A DNA stretch of 64,000 nt from Bradyrhizobium sp. LLZ17 (GTDB lineage Bacteria > Pseudomonadota > Alphaproteobacteria > Rhizobiales > Xanthobacteraceae), in NCBI RefSeq assembly GCF_041200145.1, contig NZ_CP165734.1, positions 4,030,001-4,094,000 of the forward strand, in the 5' to 3' direction. Made by a program: the position numbers and the translations under genes. Each line of letters begins with the position of its first letter. Within the stretch, counting starts at the first letter, position 1. The notes under the pieces are model-generated. The model ran no database searches. It was not told the DNA's origin and saw only the letters and a list, made by a program, of their open reading frames with translations. Shown here in pieces: positions 38,990 to 48,000 of this stretch.

Positions 38990-39019
38990 GCGTTCTCTGC
39001 GGGGAGAGGTGAGATCGGC

Positions 39020-40564
39020 TCATCCCCCCGCGCTCAGCTCCGCCCGATCGAGCTCTTCCTCGATCCTGTGAAACGCGTCGTCGCCGATCACCTCGGTTGC
39101 GCGCAGGTCGAAGATCGTTTTTCGCGCGGCCTCGATGGCGCGGCGGCGGAGGGGATCGGCGGGCAGTTCGCCATTGGTGATGCCCCCGTGCGGATCGTCG
39201 TCGGCCTGCATCAGGACGGCGCGATACTCCAGCCGCAGGATTTCGGCTTCCTCGGACGGATCATCCTCGATCGCATCGAGCGCGGCGCGATAGGCGATTG
39301 CGCGGGCGCGCGCGACCTCGATGCCGACCGGATCGTCGTCCCGCAGGCCGAAGAACAGGATCAGCGGGCGCAGCGTCAGTCCCTGCACGACCAGCGTGCC
39401 AAGCACGACCGCGAAGGCACTGAAGACGATGAAATCGCGATGAGGAAAGTTCTCCGGCAGCGCGAAGGCGGTGGCGAGCGTGACCAGGCCACGCATGCCG
39501 CACCAGGAGATGATCAGCCCGCCTTTGCGCGAGGCGACCGCCTTCGGATCCTTCGGCTGATAGACCCCGCGCGCCATCAGCGCCCGCAGCGCCGTGCGAT
39601 AGAACGTCACCCAGGCGAGCCGCACCAGGATCACCGTGAGCAGGATCCAGGCAGCCGCTACGCAATATTCCCAGCGCACGTCCGCATCTAACCGCGTCCA
39701 GATCGGTCGCATCTGCATGCCGATCAGCATGAAAGCGAGCACGTTGAGCACGAACACCATCGTCTCCCAGACCGCATAGGACGGCACCCGCAACCGCGCC
39801 GGCATGCGGGCGGGTGCAGCGCGCGCCATCGTGATGGCGTAGACGACGATGGTGAGGATGCCGGACAGGCCGAGATGTTCGGCGCCGATCCAGACCATGA
39901 AGGTGGTGGCGAACTGGACGATGATCGAACTGGGAGCCTGCGTGATCCGCACGATCATCAGTGGCATCAATCGCGCGGCGAGATAGCCGGCAACGACGCT
40001 ACCGACAAGTGCCAGCACCATGGTCGGCGCGACCTGGCTCCACGTCAGGTGCTCCGTGGCAACCGCGCCGACCGCGATGCGATAGGTCAGCAGCGCGCTG
40101 GCATCGTTGAGCAGGCTCTCGCCCTCCAGCACCTTCACCATGCGGTAGGGTAGCTTCACCTGGCTCAGGATCGCGACCGCGGCCGCCGCATCCGGCGGCG
40201 CCACGATCGCGCCGAGCGCCACCGCGGCGGCCCAGGGGATCTCCGGCATCAGCCAACGCGCGACCAGCGCGACACCGGCCGTCGTCATGCCGACGGCGGC
40301 CACCACCAGCGTCGAGACCGGAACCCAGTTGTTGCGGAGGTCGCGCAGCGAGGTATCGTAAGCGGCATCGAGCAGCACCGGTGCGACAAAGAGCGCCAGC
40401 GCAAGGTCGGGCTCCAGCGTCCAGGACGGGCTGTTCGGAACGAAAGCGATCAGCGCGCCACCGATGGCGAGAAAGGTCGGGTAGGGGACCTTGATCCGCC
40501 GCGCCAGCGCCGATAATGCAACAGCGCCGAGCAGAAGCGCGATGATCCATTCGAAAGTCGACAA
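39020..40564 (-). CDS. CPA1-type Na+/H+ antiporter
   Basis: A 514-residue membrane antiporter with about a dozen hydrophobic segments, including the CPA1 region ALGAIVAPPDAAAAVAILSQ and LEGESLLNDASALLTYRIAV. The C-terminal ~100 residues are cytosolic (DDPSEEAEILRLEYRAVLMQ). It would exchange Na+ or K+ for H+ for pH and ion homeostasis. The TTG start at 40564 (STFEWIIALLLGAVALSA) with GGGG upstream is preferred to an ATG-like start at 40663, which would lengthen it with non-family residues. The direction converges with the tannase gene; the IS separates them. Confidence 0.85.
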   Translation of the reverse strand: MSTFEWIIALLLGAVALSALARRIKVPYPTFLAIGGALIAFVPNSPSWTLEPDLALALFVAPVLLDAAYDTSLRDLRNNWVPVSTLVVAAVGMTTAGVALVARWLMPEIPWAAAVALGAIVAPPDAAAAVAILSQVKLPYRMVKVLEGESLLNDASALLTYRIAVGAVATEHLTWSQVAPTMVLALVGSVVAGYLAARLMPLMIVRITQAPSSIIVQFATTFMVWIGAEHLGLSGILTIVVYAITMARAAPARMPARLRVPSYAVWETMVFVLNVLAFMLIGMQMRPIWTRLDADVRWEYCVAAAWILLTVILVRLAWVTFYRTALRALMARGVYQPKDPKAVASRKGGLIISWCGMRGLVTLATAFALPENFPHRDFIVFSAFAVVLGTLVVQGLTLRPLILFFGLRDDDPVGIEVARARAIAYRAALDAIEDDPSEEAEILRLEYRAVLMQADDDPHGGITNGELPADPLRRRAIEAARKTIFDLRATEVIGDDAFHRIEEELDRAELSAGG

Positions 40565-40668
40565 TTGAGAGCCCCGAAACAGATTTGAGCGGCACCATAG
40601 GTTAGCATCAATCCGGCCGTAAGATGGATAGTGCTGCCACAAAGCAAGAGCTTCCGACTGCAAACAGC

Positions 40669-41445
40669 ATGCGTTCTTTCTCTCTCATTCAAATGTCCGG
40701 CGTGGCGCTGCTCTTGCCAGCGCTCTTGGCGCTTCCGCCTGGCGCGGCTCACGCCGCGACCGGCGGCGAGCCGGCGGCAGTGCCGCAGGCTGACATAGCG
40801 CCGTGTCTCGCTGCTGCCGCCGACGACGACATGGACAAGGCTACGCCGGCCTGTGCCGCGGTCATCGATAACGAGAAGACGGCCAAGCCGGACCTGATCA
40901 AGGCGCTGATCGCGCGGGGCGCGCTGTTGGCGCGGCATGATCAGACCGATCGCGCGATCGCCGACGACAGCCGCGCGCTGTTGCTCGATCCCACGCTTGC
41001 GGACGTCTTCAACGCGCGCGGCGAGCTCTGGCTGAAGAAGGGCGACAAGCCCAAAGCGGTGCAGGACTTTGGCGCGGCGCTGAAGATCGATCCGAACCAC
41101 GAGAAGGCCAAGGCCAATCACAAAGCGATGGCGCGCGAGATCGAGCGGATCGGTGCCCAGATGGCGGTCGCGGGCAAGCCGAGCTTCAATTGCGGAAGCG
41201 CGCACCGTCCGGTGGAGAAGACAATCTGTGCCAACCGCGAGCTTGCCGATCTCGACCGCGAGGTTTACGCGGCGAATGCCCGCGTGATCCAGGAAGCGCG
41301 CAACGCGGCCGAAGCGAAGTCGCTGCAGCGCGAGCAGAATGAATTCATCGCGCGCAGGAATGCCGGGTTCGGCCGGCCAGGATATGACTTGAAGAAGGCG
41401 ATGCAGGATAGGCTGCAAAAGCTGAACGGGGTGGACGGGTACTAG
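40669..41445 (+). CDS. Exported TPR/LprI-like protein (paralogue 1)
   Basis: This 258-residue exported protein (start 40669; an ATG at 40624 is possible) has a signal peptide (SGVALLLPALLALPPGAAHA), one or two TPR units (residues ~70-125) and a C-terminal LprI-like domain with the conserved FNCGSAHRPVEKTICANREL stretch and a GRPGYDLKKAMQDRLQKLN tail. LprI-type domains are found in lysozyme inhibitors. It is a shorter paralogue of the gene at 41580. Confidence 0.75.
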   Translation: MRSFSLIQMSGVALLLPALLALPPGAAHAATGGEPAAVPQADIAPCLAAAADDDMDKATPACAAVIDNEKTAKPDLIKALIARGALLARHDQTDRAIADDSRALLLDPTLADVFNARGELWLKKGDKPKAVQDFGAALKIDPNHEKAKANHKAMAREIERIGAQMAVAGKPSFNCGSAHRPVEKTICANRELADLDREVYAANARVIQEARNAAEAKSLQREQNEFIARRNAGFGRPGYDLKKAMQDRLQKLNGVDGY

Positions 41446-41579
41446 CGTCTTCGTCTCTCCCCGTAAGAATGGGGCGAGGGAGTGCAGGGCCGGTGCTCCC
41501 CTGACTACAGGTCCGATTTGAACCCTATACCTGTCCGCCGCGACAATGGTGAAAGCCTGATGTCACGGAGCCTTCTGCC

Positions 41580-42956
41580 ATGTGCGGCAAGCGTTCTTCC
41601 GCGCAAATTTTCAAAATTTCGCTACACGCCTTGCTTTTCGGCGCGGCGATGAGCCTCGCTCTCGCGGCCCCGGCCTCGGCGGCCGCCGATTGCGTGCTCG
41701 GCAGCAAGGCCACGCCTGCCGAATTGATCCCGACGTGCAGCGCGATCATCGATCAGGCCGCCAATCCGGCCTCCGACCGCGCCGCGGCACTGCTGGTTCG
41801 CGCTGACGCCAATGCGCGGACCTCGGGCGGTCTCACGGCCGCGCTGCGGGATATCGACCGCGCCATCGCGCTCGACGGCAAGAATGCCCGCGCCTGGCGC
41901 CTGCGCGGCGATCTGCTGCGCGAGGCCGGCGGCGATCTCAACCGCGCTGCGGCTGACCTCAGCAAGGCGATCGAACTCGATCCGCAGGATGCGGAAGCCT
42001 ATGAGCTGCGCGGCGTGGCCTATACCAATCAGCGCCGGCTCGACCGCGCCCTCGCCGATTACGACCAGGCGATCAAGCTGAAGCCCGACGATGCGCAGGC
42101 CTGGTCCGATCGCGGCGCGACCTACTATCTCGGCGGCGACAACGAGAAAGCGATCAGCGATCTCAGCGAAGCGCTGCGGCTCGATCCGAACCGGCCGCGC
42201 AGCTACACCAATCGCGGCGCGGCCTACAAGAAGCTCGGCCAGCTCGACAAGTCGGTCGCCGACGACAGCGAGGCGATCGGGCTCGATCCGAAGGTTCCGG
42301 AGTATTACGACAATCGCGGCCTGTCGCTGGCCGCGATGGGCAAGTACGACGAGGCGATCGCCGATTTCGATCAGGCGCTGCGGCTGGCGCCACGGCCGAA
42401 TTTCTTCACCAACCGCGGCGATTCCTACCAGTTCAAGGGCGAATTTGGCGCGGCGCTGAGCGATTATGAATCGGCGCTCAAGATCGACCCGAATTTCGCG
42501 CAGACCTACAACAACCGCGCCGTGCTCTACAAGAAGATGGGCGACCGCAAGAAGGCGCTGGCTGACTACGAGACGGCGCTCAAGCTAGATCCCGGCAACG
42601 ACAACGCCGCCGGCGGCCGCCGCACCATGATCGCGGAGATCGCAAAGTTCGGCGCCGAGCCGCCGCGCCCGCTGGCGGCGAATTCCGGCAGCGGTCCGTC
42701 GTTCGGTTGTGCCGATGCGAAGCGCGAGGTCGAGAAGGTGATCTGCGCCGATCCGCAGCTGAGCGTGCTCGACCGCCAGATCGCCGAGACCTACGAGCGC
42801 ATGCTGAAATCGGCAAGCGGGCGCTCGGCGGGTGACCTGCGCAAGGCCCAGCGCGATTTCCTCGTCACCCGCGATGCCAGCTTCCGCCGCCCCGGCTACG
42901 ATTTGAAGAAGATCATGCAGCAGAGGCTGCAGCGGTTGAATGCGATGGCGAGTTAG
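41580..42956 (+). CDS. Exported TPR/LprI-like protein (paralogue 2)
   Basis: A 458-residue exported protein. After a signal peptide (LLFGAAMSLALAAPASA) come about seven tandem TPR units (for example AVAYTNQRRLDRALADYDQA-like repeats, residues ~70-340) and a C-terminal LprI-like domain (FGCADAKREVEKVICADPQL, then RRPGYDLKKIMQQRLQRLN). TPRs suggest a periplasmic protein-interaction role. It lies 134 bp after paralogue 1 on the same strand; the shared C-terminal motifs show tandem duplication with repeat expansion. Confidence 0.8.
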   Translation: MCGKRSSAQIFKISLHALLFGAAMSLALAAPASAAADCVLGSKATPAELIPTCSAIIDQAANPASDRAAALLVRADANARTSGGLTAALRDIDRAIALDGKNARAWRLRGDLLREAGGDLNRAAADLSKAIELDPQDAEAYELRGVAYTNQRRLDRALADYDQAIKLKPDDAQAWSDRGATYYLGGDNEKAISDLSEALRLDPNRPRSYTNRGAAYKKLGQLDKSVADDSEAIGLDPKVPEYYDNRGLSLAAMGKYDEAIADFDQALRLAPRPNFFTNRGDSYQFKGEFGAALSDYESALKIDPNFAQTYNNRAVLYKKMGDRKKALADYETALKLDPGNDNAAGGRRTMIAEIAKFGAEPPRPLAANSGSGPSFGCADAKREVEKVICADPQLSVLDRQIAETYERMLKSASGRSAGDLRKAQRDFLVTRDASFRRPGYDLKKIMQQRLQRLNAMAS

Positions 42957-42962
42957 CTTCGC

Positions 42963-43023
42963 CTCTCCCCGCCTGCGGGGACAGGCCGGAATTTGCGAAA
43001 GCAAATTCCGGGTGAGGGGGAGC
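42963..43023. repeat. Palindromic repeat with CCTCTCCCCGC motif
   Basis: Nested inverted segments (CCCCGCCTGCGGGG, GGAATTTGC / GCAAATTCC) after the TPR/LprI-like gene. It is a variant of the CTCTCCC hairpin; a shorter one (CTCTCCCCGTAAGAATGGGG) lies at 41453-41484. Confidence 0.6.
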
Positions 43024-43095
43024 TTCCGCGAGTCCAGCTCTTACGGTCGCTGCGGAAGCAGTCCGCGGCGACAGCGTGTCAGCCGCAGCGCACCC

Positions 43096-43575
43096 TCACT
43101 GGAACGTCATATCCAGGCATTTGGAGATGTCGGAGCCGAGGCCGGAGGAGATGGTGATGCAGCCGCGCACCTTCTGCGCGGTGACGTCGGCGGCCCACAC
43201 CGAGTAGCCGCCGGGGCCGAAGAACGAGTTGGTGTTCGGCGGCTCGGTCTCGGTCGCGTCGAAATCATAGTGCCCGTCGGTTTCGAAAATGCGCGGCTTC
43301 CTGGTGCAGCCACCGTCGGTCTGGACGTTGATGACTTCCTTGTTGTCGCGGGTCAGCGCCAGGGAGACCTGGCAGCGGAAATATTCCGAGGTCTTGGTAT
43401 TGAACAGATAAGTGTAGGACTTGCAGGTCGCGGTGTTGAGCTTGCCGGGCGCCAGACCGCGGCTGCACGAAATCCGCTGGTTGTGGCTGAGCTGGTAGTC
43501 ATCGGCCCGGGCGGCCGGCGGCAGCGCCGTCAGCGACAACGCAGCAGCCCAGCAGAATTTAACGACATGGCGCAT
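43096..43575 (-). CDS. Secreted hypothetical protein
   Basis: A 159-residue protein (start 43575; ATG at 43590 would add five residues) with a signal peptide (FCWAAALSLTALPPAARA) and six cysteines (SCSRGLAPGKLNTATCKSYT, FRCQVSL, GGCTRKP, GCITIS, KCLDMTF). It is likely periplasmic with disulfides. Function unknown. Confidence 0.7.
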   Translation of the reverse strand: MRHVVKFCWAAALSLTALPPAARADDYQLSHNQRISCSRGLAPGKLNTATCKSYTYLFNTKTSEYFRCQVSLALTRDNKEVINVQTDGGCTRKPRIFETDGHYDFDATETEPPNTNSFFGPGGYSVWAADVTAQKVRGCITISSGLGSDISKCLDMTFQ

Positions 43576-43766
43576 TCGAATCATCCCCACCCATATTTTT
43601 GTCGAGTTGCGTTCTAGACTGAAAGCGGAACATAGTCGCGAGGGGGCGAAGGGAAAATCACAAACTGCTCGGCAAGACGTGATGCGCTGGGGCGCTGATG
43701 GCGGATTGACGCCGAGATACTGTTCGTGATTTGTTCAGTCAGGGCACCCCAGTAGCGGGGAGATGG

Positions 43767-44072
43767 ATGATGGCATTTTCAACGAAGACAGTTCTGCTTG
43801 TCGCGGTGCTGGGCGCGTTCGCGGGGCCGGCATTGGCACAAAGCGAGGCGATGCCGTGGGAGCTCAAGCCCGACATGGGCTACGCCTACGACAAGGACGG
43901 CAAGACCTTTTCCTACAAGATGGGCACCAGCAACGCCGGCGAACTCCTCAAGGGCGCCAAGAAGGTGCCCAAGGGCACGTTGTTCTTCATCGGCCACAAC
44001 GGCCAGCTCTATATGCGCAGCGGTCCGTATCTCGAAGGCGATGGCAAGTTCAAGTTCGGGTCGGATCAGTAG
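43767..44072 (+). CDS. Small secreted hypothetical protein
   Basis: A 101-residue protein with a signal peptide (TKTVLLVAVLGAFAGPALA) and a mature domain (MPWELKPDMGYAYDKDGKTF) that may be a single compact beta fold. Starts at ATG 43767 with GGGGAGATGG upstream. Not recognised. Confidence 0.7.
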   Translation: MMAFSTKTVLLVAVLGAFAGPALAQSEAMPWELKPDMGYAYDKDGKTFSYKMGTSNAGELLKGAKKVPKGTLFFIGHNGQLYMRSGPYLEGDGKFKFGSDQ

Positions 44073-44123
44073 AAGCTACGATGACGGTGCGCTCCCTCGT
44101 GCCGTTCTTGCGGGGGAGATATC

Positions 44124-44209
44124 CGTAGGGTGGGCAAAGGCGCATCAGCGCCGTGCCCACCATCTATTGGCACATTCCAATTGAAACGCTACGCTTTGCC
44201 CACCCTACG
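44124..44209. repeat. Palindromic repeat (CGTAGGGTGGGCAAAG family)
   Basis: Left arm CGTAGGGTGGGCAAAG, right arm CTTTGCCCACCCTACG, a perfect 16-base inverted repeat around a short centre. Located between convergent genes. Confidence 0.85.
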
Positions 44210-44249
44210 CGGCTGCGCTCCGCTTCGCTTGTCCGGGACGACAGCACAG

Positions 44250-45467
44250 CTAAAACGCCGCCGCCAACTCCCTCGCCCCACCATTGCTGCTGTTGGAGTC
44301 CATCCGCGCATCCGTGACCGCGAGCAGCTTCGCGACCGTGTTGTGGCGGATCGCGACCGGGTTGCGTTCGTATCCCCCGCGCTGGAAAAAGTTCGAGGTC
44401 GGCACCTGCTCGCGCATCGCCTGCGGCATCGTCACCATGTCGAGCCCGGTGCCGTCGCCGGTGAGGTTCATCATCTCGAGCTCGGCCGCGCTGAGCGGGC
44501 GGCTGTAACCCTTGGCGCGCGCGAACAGCACCGAGGTCAGGAGCTTGTGGGTCTGGAGCATCGGGCCAACATCGATGTCGAGCACCATCGCATGCATGGC
44601 CCAGCCCTGCGCGGTATCGCCGATCTTCTCGTGCTCCGACCAGGTGTCTGGCACCGACTTGGCATGCGCCACCATGCGCTTGAGAACGCCGAGCTTGTAC
44701 TCCAGGGACTTCCGCGCCGGGCCTGAGGTGTGCGCCACCTTCTCGCTGAGCGCGCGGATGAATTCGTGGCCTTGTTCGGCCAGCAGCTCGACGCTGTTGG
44801 TGGTCAGCAACTGGTTGTAGCCCATCGCGGTCGAGATCGCGCGCTTGCCGCCATGTTCAATGCCCGCCTGCACATCGTAATTGCCGGTGCCGCCCGTCTC
44901 GAAGGCATAGACCCGCACCGCCTGCTCGCGCGTGAGCCCTGAGGCCAGGGCGTAGCGGGCATAGACACGCTTGAACTCGGCCTCGGTCGCCGGGCGTTGC
45001 GGCGTGAACTGATAGAGGTCCTGCGCCGCGCGCAGCAGATCGGCGACCACGGGAAGCGGCTTGCGCTGCGGACGCTCGGGGGTTTCCTCCGGCTCCGGGT
45101 TCACCGGCCGCTTCGGCCCGTTGTAGAGCGGCGCCTGCTCCAGCACGTAATCGTCGAGCGTGATCTGCTGGCCGCTGCGCCGCTTGGCGTTGCGGCCGCG
45201 CCGCTTCTCCGAGATCTGGCTCCAATAGGCGCCCGCCTCGGCATCGAAGGCGCCGCGCGCGGCCTGATATTCCGCGAGCTTGCGGCGATACTCGAGCACG
45301 GCCGGCGAGGCGCCACCTTGTGCAAAAAACTGCGAGAGGAGCTGGGCGTTGGCATTGCCGATTGCGGGCGGCAACGCCTCGGACTCGCCGCCGCGCGCGG
45401 CGGGCGCGAGCAATGCGAGTGCGAATGGAACCAGCGTCAGGGCATTTCGAATCGGGTGATGATGCAT
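44250..45467 (-). CDS. DUF1402 family exported protein, transglycosylase-like motif
   Basis: A 405-residue protein with a signal peptide (ALTLVPFALALLAPAARGGE) and a long domain of the DUF1402 type. The segment VYAFETGGTGNYDVQAGIEH followed by AISTAMGYNQLLTTNSVELL resembles the Glu-plus-glycine-rich Q-loop of lytic transglycosylases, suggesting but not proving cell-wall activity. The N-terminus is Arg/Pro-rich. A single gene; start ATG 45467. Confidence 0.7.
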   Translation of the reverse strand: MHHHPIRNALTLVPFALALLAPAARGGESEALPPAIGNANAQLLSQFFAQGGASPAVLEYRRKLAEYQAARGAFDAEAGAYWSQISEKRRGRNAKRRSGQQITLDDYVLEQAPLYNGPKRPVNPEPEETPERPQRKPLPVVADLLRAAQDLYQFTPQRPATEAEFKRVYARYALASGLTREQAVRVYAFETGGTGNYDVQAGIEHGGKRAISTAMGYNQLLTTNSVELLAEQGHEFIRALSEKVAHTSGPARKSLEYKLGVLKRMVAHAKSVPDTWSEHEKIGDTAQGWAMHAMVLDIDVGPMLQTHKLLTSVLFARAKGYSRPLSAAELEMMNLTGDGTGLDMVTMPQAMREQVPTSNFFQRGGYERNPVAIRHNTVAKLLAVTDARMDSNSSNGGARELAAAF

Positions 45468-45523
45468 CCTGCCCTCTTAGCAGGCATCCGGTAACCGTCA
45501 CGTTAACGCGTCGTTTACCATCG

Positions 45524-46150
45524 TCACTTCCAGGCGAACACCGGCTGTTCCAGCTCACGCACCCGGGTGTGCCGTCCCGCCAGCACTTCACGGAACTGAT
45601 AGATCAGTGCCGCCGTCGGCGCGTGGATCAGGCTCCGCTGGTGATGGAAGCGGATCACGCGGCGCGCGCTCTCGGGGATCGCGACGAAATCGAAGGCGTC
45701 ATCGCGCTCGATGGTCGCGAGCGCGATGCGGTGCACCGAGGCGACTTCATCCGGGTTCGGCGCGATCGCGGCGCTGTCGGCGGCCCAGACCACGACCGGC
45801 GTGATCAGATAGCCCGAGCGTGTCGGATAGTCGTCGAGTTGGCCGAGCACCTCGCCGCTTCCAAGCCTGAGCCCGAGCTCCTCGTTGAGCTCGCGCAGCG
45901 CGGCTTCGACCGGCGTCTCGCCGGCGTCGCAGCGACCGCCCGGCAAGGCCCATTGACCGCGATGGGCGCGCAGGCTCGCTGCGCGCAACGTGAGCAGGAG
46001 CGCGGTGTCGTCGCCCTCCCCCGTCGCGGTCAGCGCAATCGCCACCGCGGCACGCTTCAATGCCGACGGCTCGACCGCGTCAGGCAGCCGCGCGAATGCC
46101 GCGCAGGCCTCCGCGATATTCCGTCTGGTGGCATCGTCGAAAGGTCTCAT
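45524..46150 (-). CDS. NUDIX hydrolase (CoA pyrophosphatase-like)
   Basis: A 208-residue enzyme with an intact Nudix box: GRCDAGETPVEAALRELNEE then LGL. It cleaves nucleoside diphosphate linkages. The overall length and N-terminal RRNIAEACAAFARLPDAV resemble CoA pyrophosphatases. Gene is divergent from a thioesterase gene, 30 bases away. Confidence 0.87.
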   Translation of the reverse strand: MRPFDDATRRNIAEACAAFARLPDAVEPSALKRAAVAIALTATGEGDDTALLLTLRAASLRAHRGQWALPGGRCDAGETPVEAALRELNEELGLRLGSGEVLGQLDDYPTRSGYLITPVVVWAADSAAIAPNPDEVASVHRIALATIERDDAFDFVAIPESARRVIRFHHQRSLIHAPTAALIYQFREVLAGRHTRVRELEQPVFAWK

Positions 46151-46179
46151 GATGCTTGACTACACCAGGACCGCGCTTG

Positions 46180-46647
46180 ATGAAACGAGGTGAGATCAAG
46201 CCTTGCAAGGATGACCGGGAGATGATCGACAAGACCGCCGCAAAGCTCAAATCGGACGGCTGGACCATCCTCGAGACCACCGGCTTCATGCACCTGGTCG
46301 GGCCGCTCTGGGAGCGCAAGATCGACGGCCAGCACGAATTCGCGCTTGCGACCGAGGACAAGCACCACAACCGTCGCGGCATGGTCCAGGGCGGCGTGAT
46401 GATGACATTTGCCGACCGCACCTGCGGCATGACCGCGCGCTACGTCTCCGGCAAGGAATTCATGGCCACGGTGCAGCTCGACACCCATTTCGTCGAGGCC
46501 GGCCAGATCGGCGACCTCCTGATCTCCCGCCCCCGCGTGGTGCGCGCGACCCGCAGCCTGATTTTCATGAGCACCGAAGTGACGGTGGACAATCGCTGCG
46601 TGGTCATGGCCAACGGCGTGTTCAAGATTTTGAAGGGGCCGGGGTAG
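46180..46647 (+). CDS. PaaI-type hot-dog thioesterase
   Basis: A 155-residue single-hot-dog protein with the PaaI/thioesterase core: HHNRRGMVQGGVMMTFADRT (active-site loop) and ATVQLDTHFVEAGQIGDLLI. It probably hydrolyses an acyl-CoA. The start may be ATG 46180, TTG 46156 or ATG 46222. Substrate unknown; opposite to the NUDIX gene. Confidence 0.8.
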   Translation: MKRGEIKPCKDDREMIDKTAAKLKSDGWTILETTGFMHLVGPLWERKIDGQHEFALATEDKHHNRRGMVQGGVMMTFADRTCGMTARYVSGKEFMATVQLDTHFVEAGQIGDLLISRPRVVRATRSLIFMSTEVTVDNRCVVMANGVFKILKGPG

Positions 46648-46691
46648 CTGCGCGCGGGCAAGACCGCCACCGCTGCCAACCCGTACTCCCG

Positions 46692-46819
46692 TGTCGTCCC
46701 GGCGAAGGCCGGGACCCATACCGCGTGATCTATCGATGACGGCGGGTCGGAGTACCGAACGACTGATCTTCGCCAAACTTCTCCCATGGTTATGGGTCCC
46801 GGCCTTCGCCGGGACGACA
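46692..46819. repeat. Palindromic dispersed repeat, GTCGTCCCGGCG family (copy 3)
   Basis: Same inverted arms as copies at 11374 and 26390. Its interior is the reverse complement of the copy at 26390 (shared CTATCGAT, GAGTACCGAAC and ATCTTCGCCAAACTTCTC segments), so copies 2 and 3 are inverted versions of one sequence. Confidence 0.85.
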
Positions 46820-46840
46820 TTGCGGAGGCAGTGGTGTCAC

Positions 46841-46921
46841 CGTCATTGCGAGCGCAGCGAAGCAATCCAGGATCTCTCCGCGGATGCATTTCCAGATTGC
46901 TCCGCTACCCTCGCAATGACG
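46841..46921. repeat. Palindromic dispersed repeat, CGTCATTGCGAG family (copy 2)
   Basis: Arms CGTCATTGCGAG / CGCAATGACG with inner GAAGCAATCCAG. Related to 22078-22166. Confidence 0.75.
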
Positions 46922-46970
46922 CAATTGGGCGGCTATGCTGCCCGCAACAGAAACGTCGAGGAGGCTGCCC

Positions 46971-47987
46971 ATGCAATACCGCCAGCTCGGCCGTAGCGGC
47001 CTGAAGGTGTCGCCGATTTGTTTGGGCACCATGATGTTCGGCGGGCCGACGGATGAGGCCACCTCGCAGCGCATCATCGCGAAAGCGCATCAGGCCGGCA
47101 TCAACTTCATCGATACCGCCGACGCCTATTCGAAGGGCGGCGCCGAGGAGGTCGTCGGCCGCGCCATCGCCGACAACCGTCACGCCTGGGTGCTCGCGAC
47201 AAAGCTCGCCAATCCCATGAACACGGCCAACGATCCCAATCGTGCCGGGCTGTCGCGGCGCTGGGTGTTGCAGGCGGTCGAGGAGAGCCTGAAGCGGCTC
47301 GGCACCGATCACATCGACATCTACTACCTGCACAAGGAAGACCATACGACTCCGCTGGAGGAAACCGTGCGCGCGATGGGGGATTTGATCCGCGCCGGCA
47401 AGATCCGTTATTTCGGCGTCTCGAATTATCGCGCCTGGCGCGTCGCCGAGATCTGCAACATCTGCGACCGGCTCGGCATCGACCGGCCCGTGGCGAGCCA
47501 GCCCTATTACAACGCGATGAACCGGATGCCCGAGGTCGAGCATTTTCCGGCCTGCGGCTATTACGGTCTCGGCGTCGTCGCCTACAGCCCGCTGGCGCGC
47601 GGCGTGCTCACCGGCAAATATCGCCCCGACGCAGCCCCGGACAGGGACACGCGCGCGGGCCGCAACGACACCCGCATGATGCAGACCGAATGGCGGCCGG
47701 AATCGCTGGAGCTCGCGCAGGAGATCAAGACCCACGCCGAGAACAAAGGCATCACCGCCGGCCAGTTCGCGGTATCCTGGGTGCTCAATTCGGCCTTCGT
47801 CTCGTCGGTCATTGCCGGCCCTCGCACCGACGAGCAATGGCACGATTACATCCGCGCGCTCGATTATCGCTTCACCGCCGATGACGAGGCGCTGATCGAC
47901 CGCCTGGTGACGCCCGGCCATCCGTCGACGCCGGGCTACAACGATCCGGCCTATCCGATCGAGGGCCGCCGCGCGCGGACGGCGTGA
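46971..47987 (+). CDS. Aldo/keto reductase
   Basis: A 338-residue AKR with the catalytic tetrad Asp and Tyr in FIDTADAYSKG, Lys in LATKLAN and His in YYLHKEDH. It reduces aldehydes or ketones with NADPH; the VSPICLGTMMFGGPTDE N-terminus places it among aryl-alcohol-type AKRs. ATG 46971 has GAGGAGG upstream. It is followed 13 bases later by a TPR gene. Confidence 0.9.
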   Translation: MQYRQLGRSGLKVSPICLGTMMFGGPTDEATSQRIIAKAHQAGINFIDTADAYSKGGAEEVVGRAIADNRHAWVLATKLANPMNTANDPNRAGLSRRWVLQAVEESLKRLGTDHIDIYYLHKEDHTTPLEETVRAMGDLIRAGKIRYFGVSNYRAWRVAEICNICDRLGIDRPVASQPYYNAMNRMPEVEHFPACGYYGLGVVAYSPLARGVLTGKYRPDAAPDRDTRAGRNDTRMMQTEWRPESLELAQEIKTHAENKGITAGQFAVSWVLNSAFVSSVIAGPRTDEQWHDYIRALDYRFTADDEALIDRLVTPGHPSTPGYNDPAYPIEGRRARTA

Positions 47988-48000
47988 GCGGGAGCCGACA

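Larger units (their letters stand above)
37698..39013. other. Split CTCTCCC / GGGGAGAGG hairpin with IS target duplication
   Basis: Left arm CTCACCTCTCCC (37688-37699) and right arm GGGGAGAGGTGAG (39001-39013) would form a hairpin if the IS were removed. The direct repeats at 37698-37708 and 38990-39000 agree in 10 of 11 bases (CGTTCTCTGC shared), and sit in the hairpin loop. The hairpin originally lay between the stop codons of the convergent tannase and antiporter genes. Confidence 0.8.
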
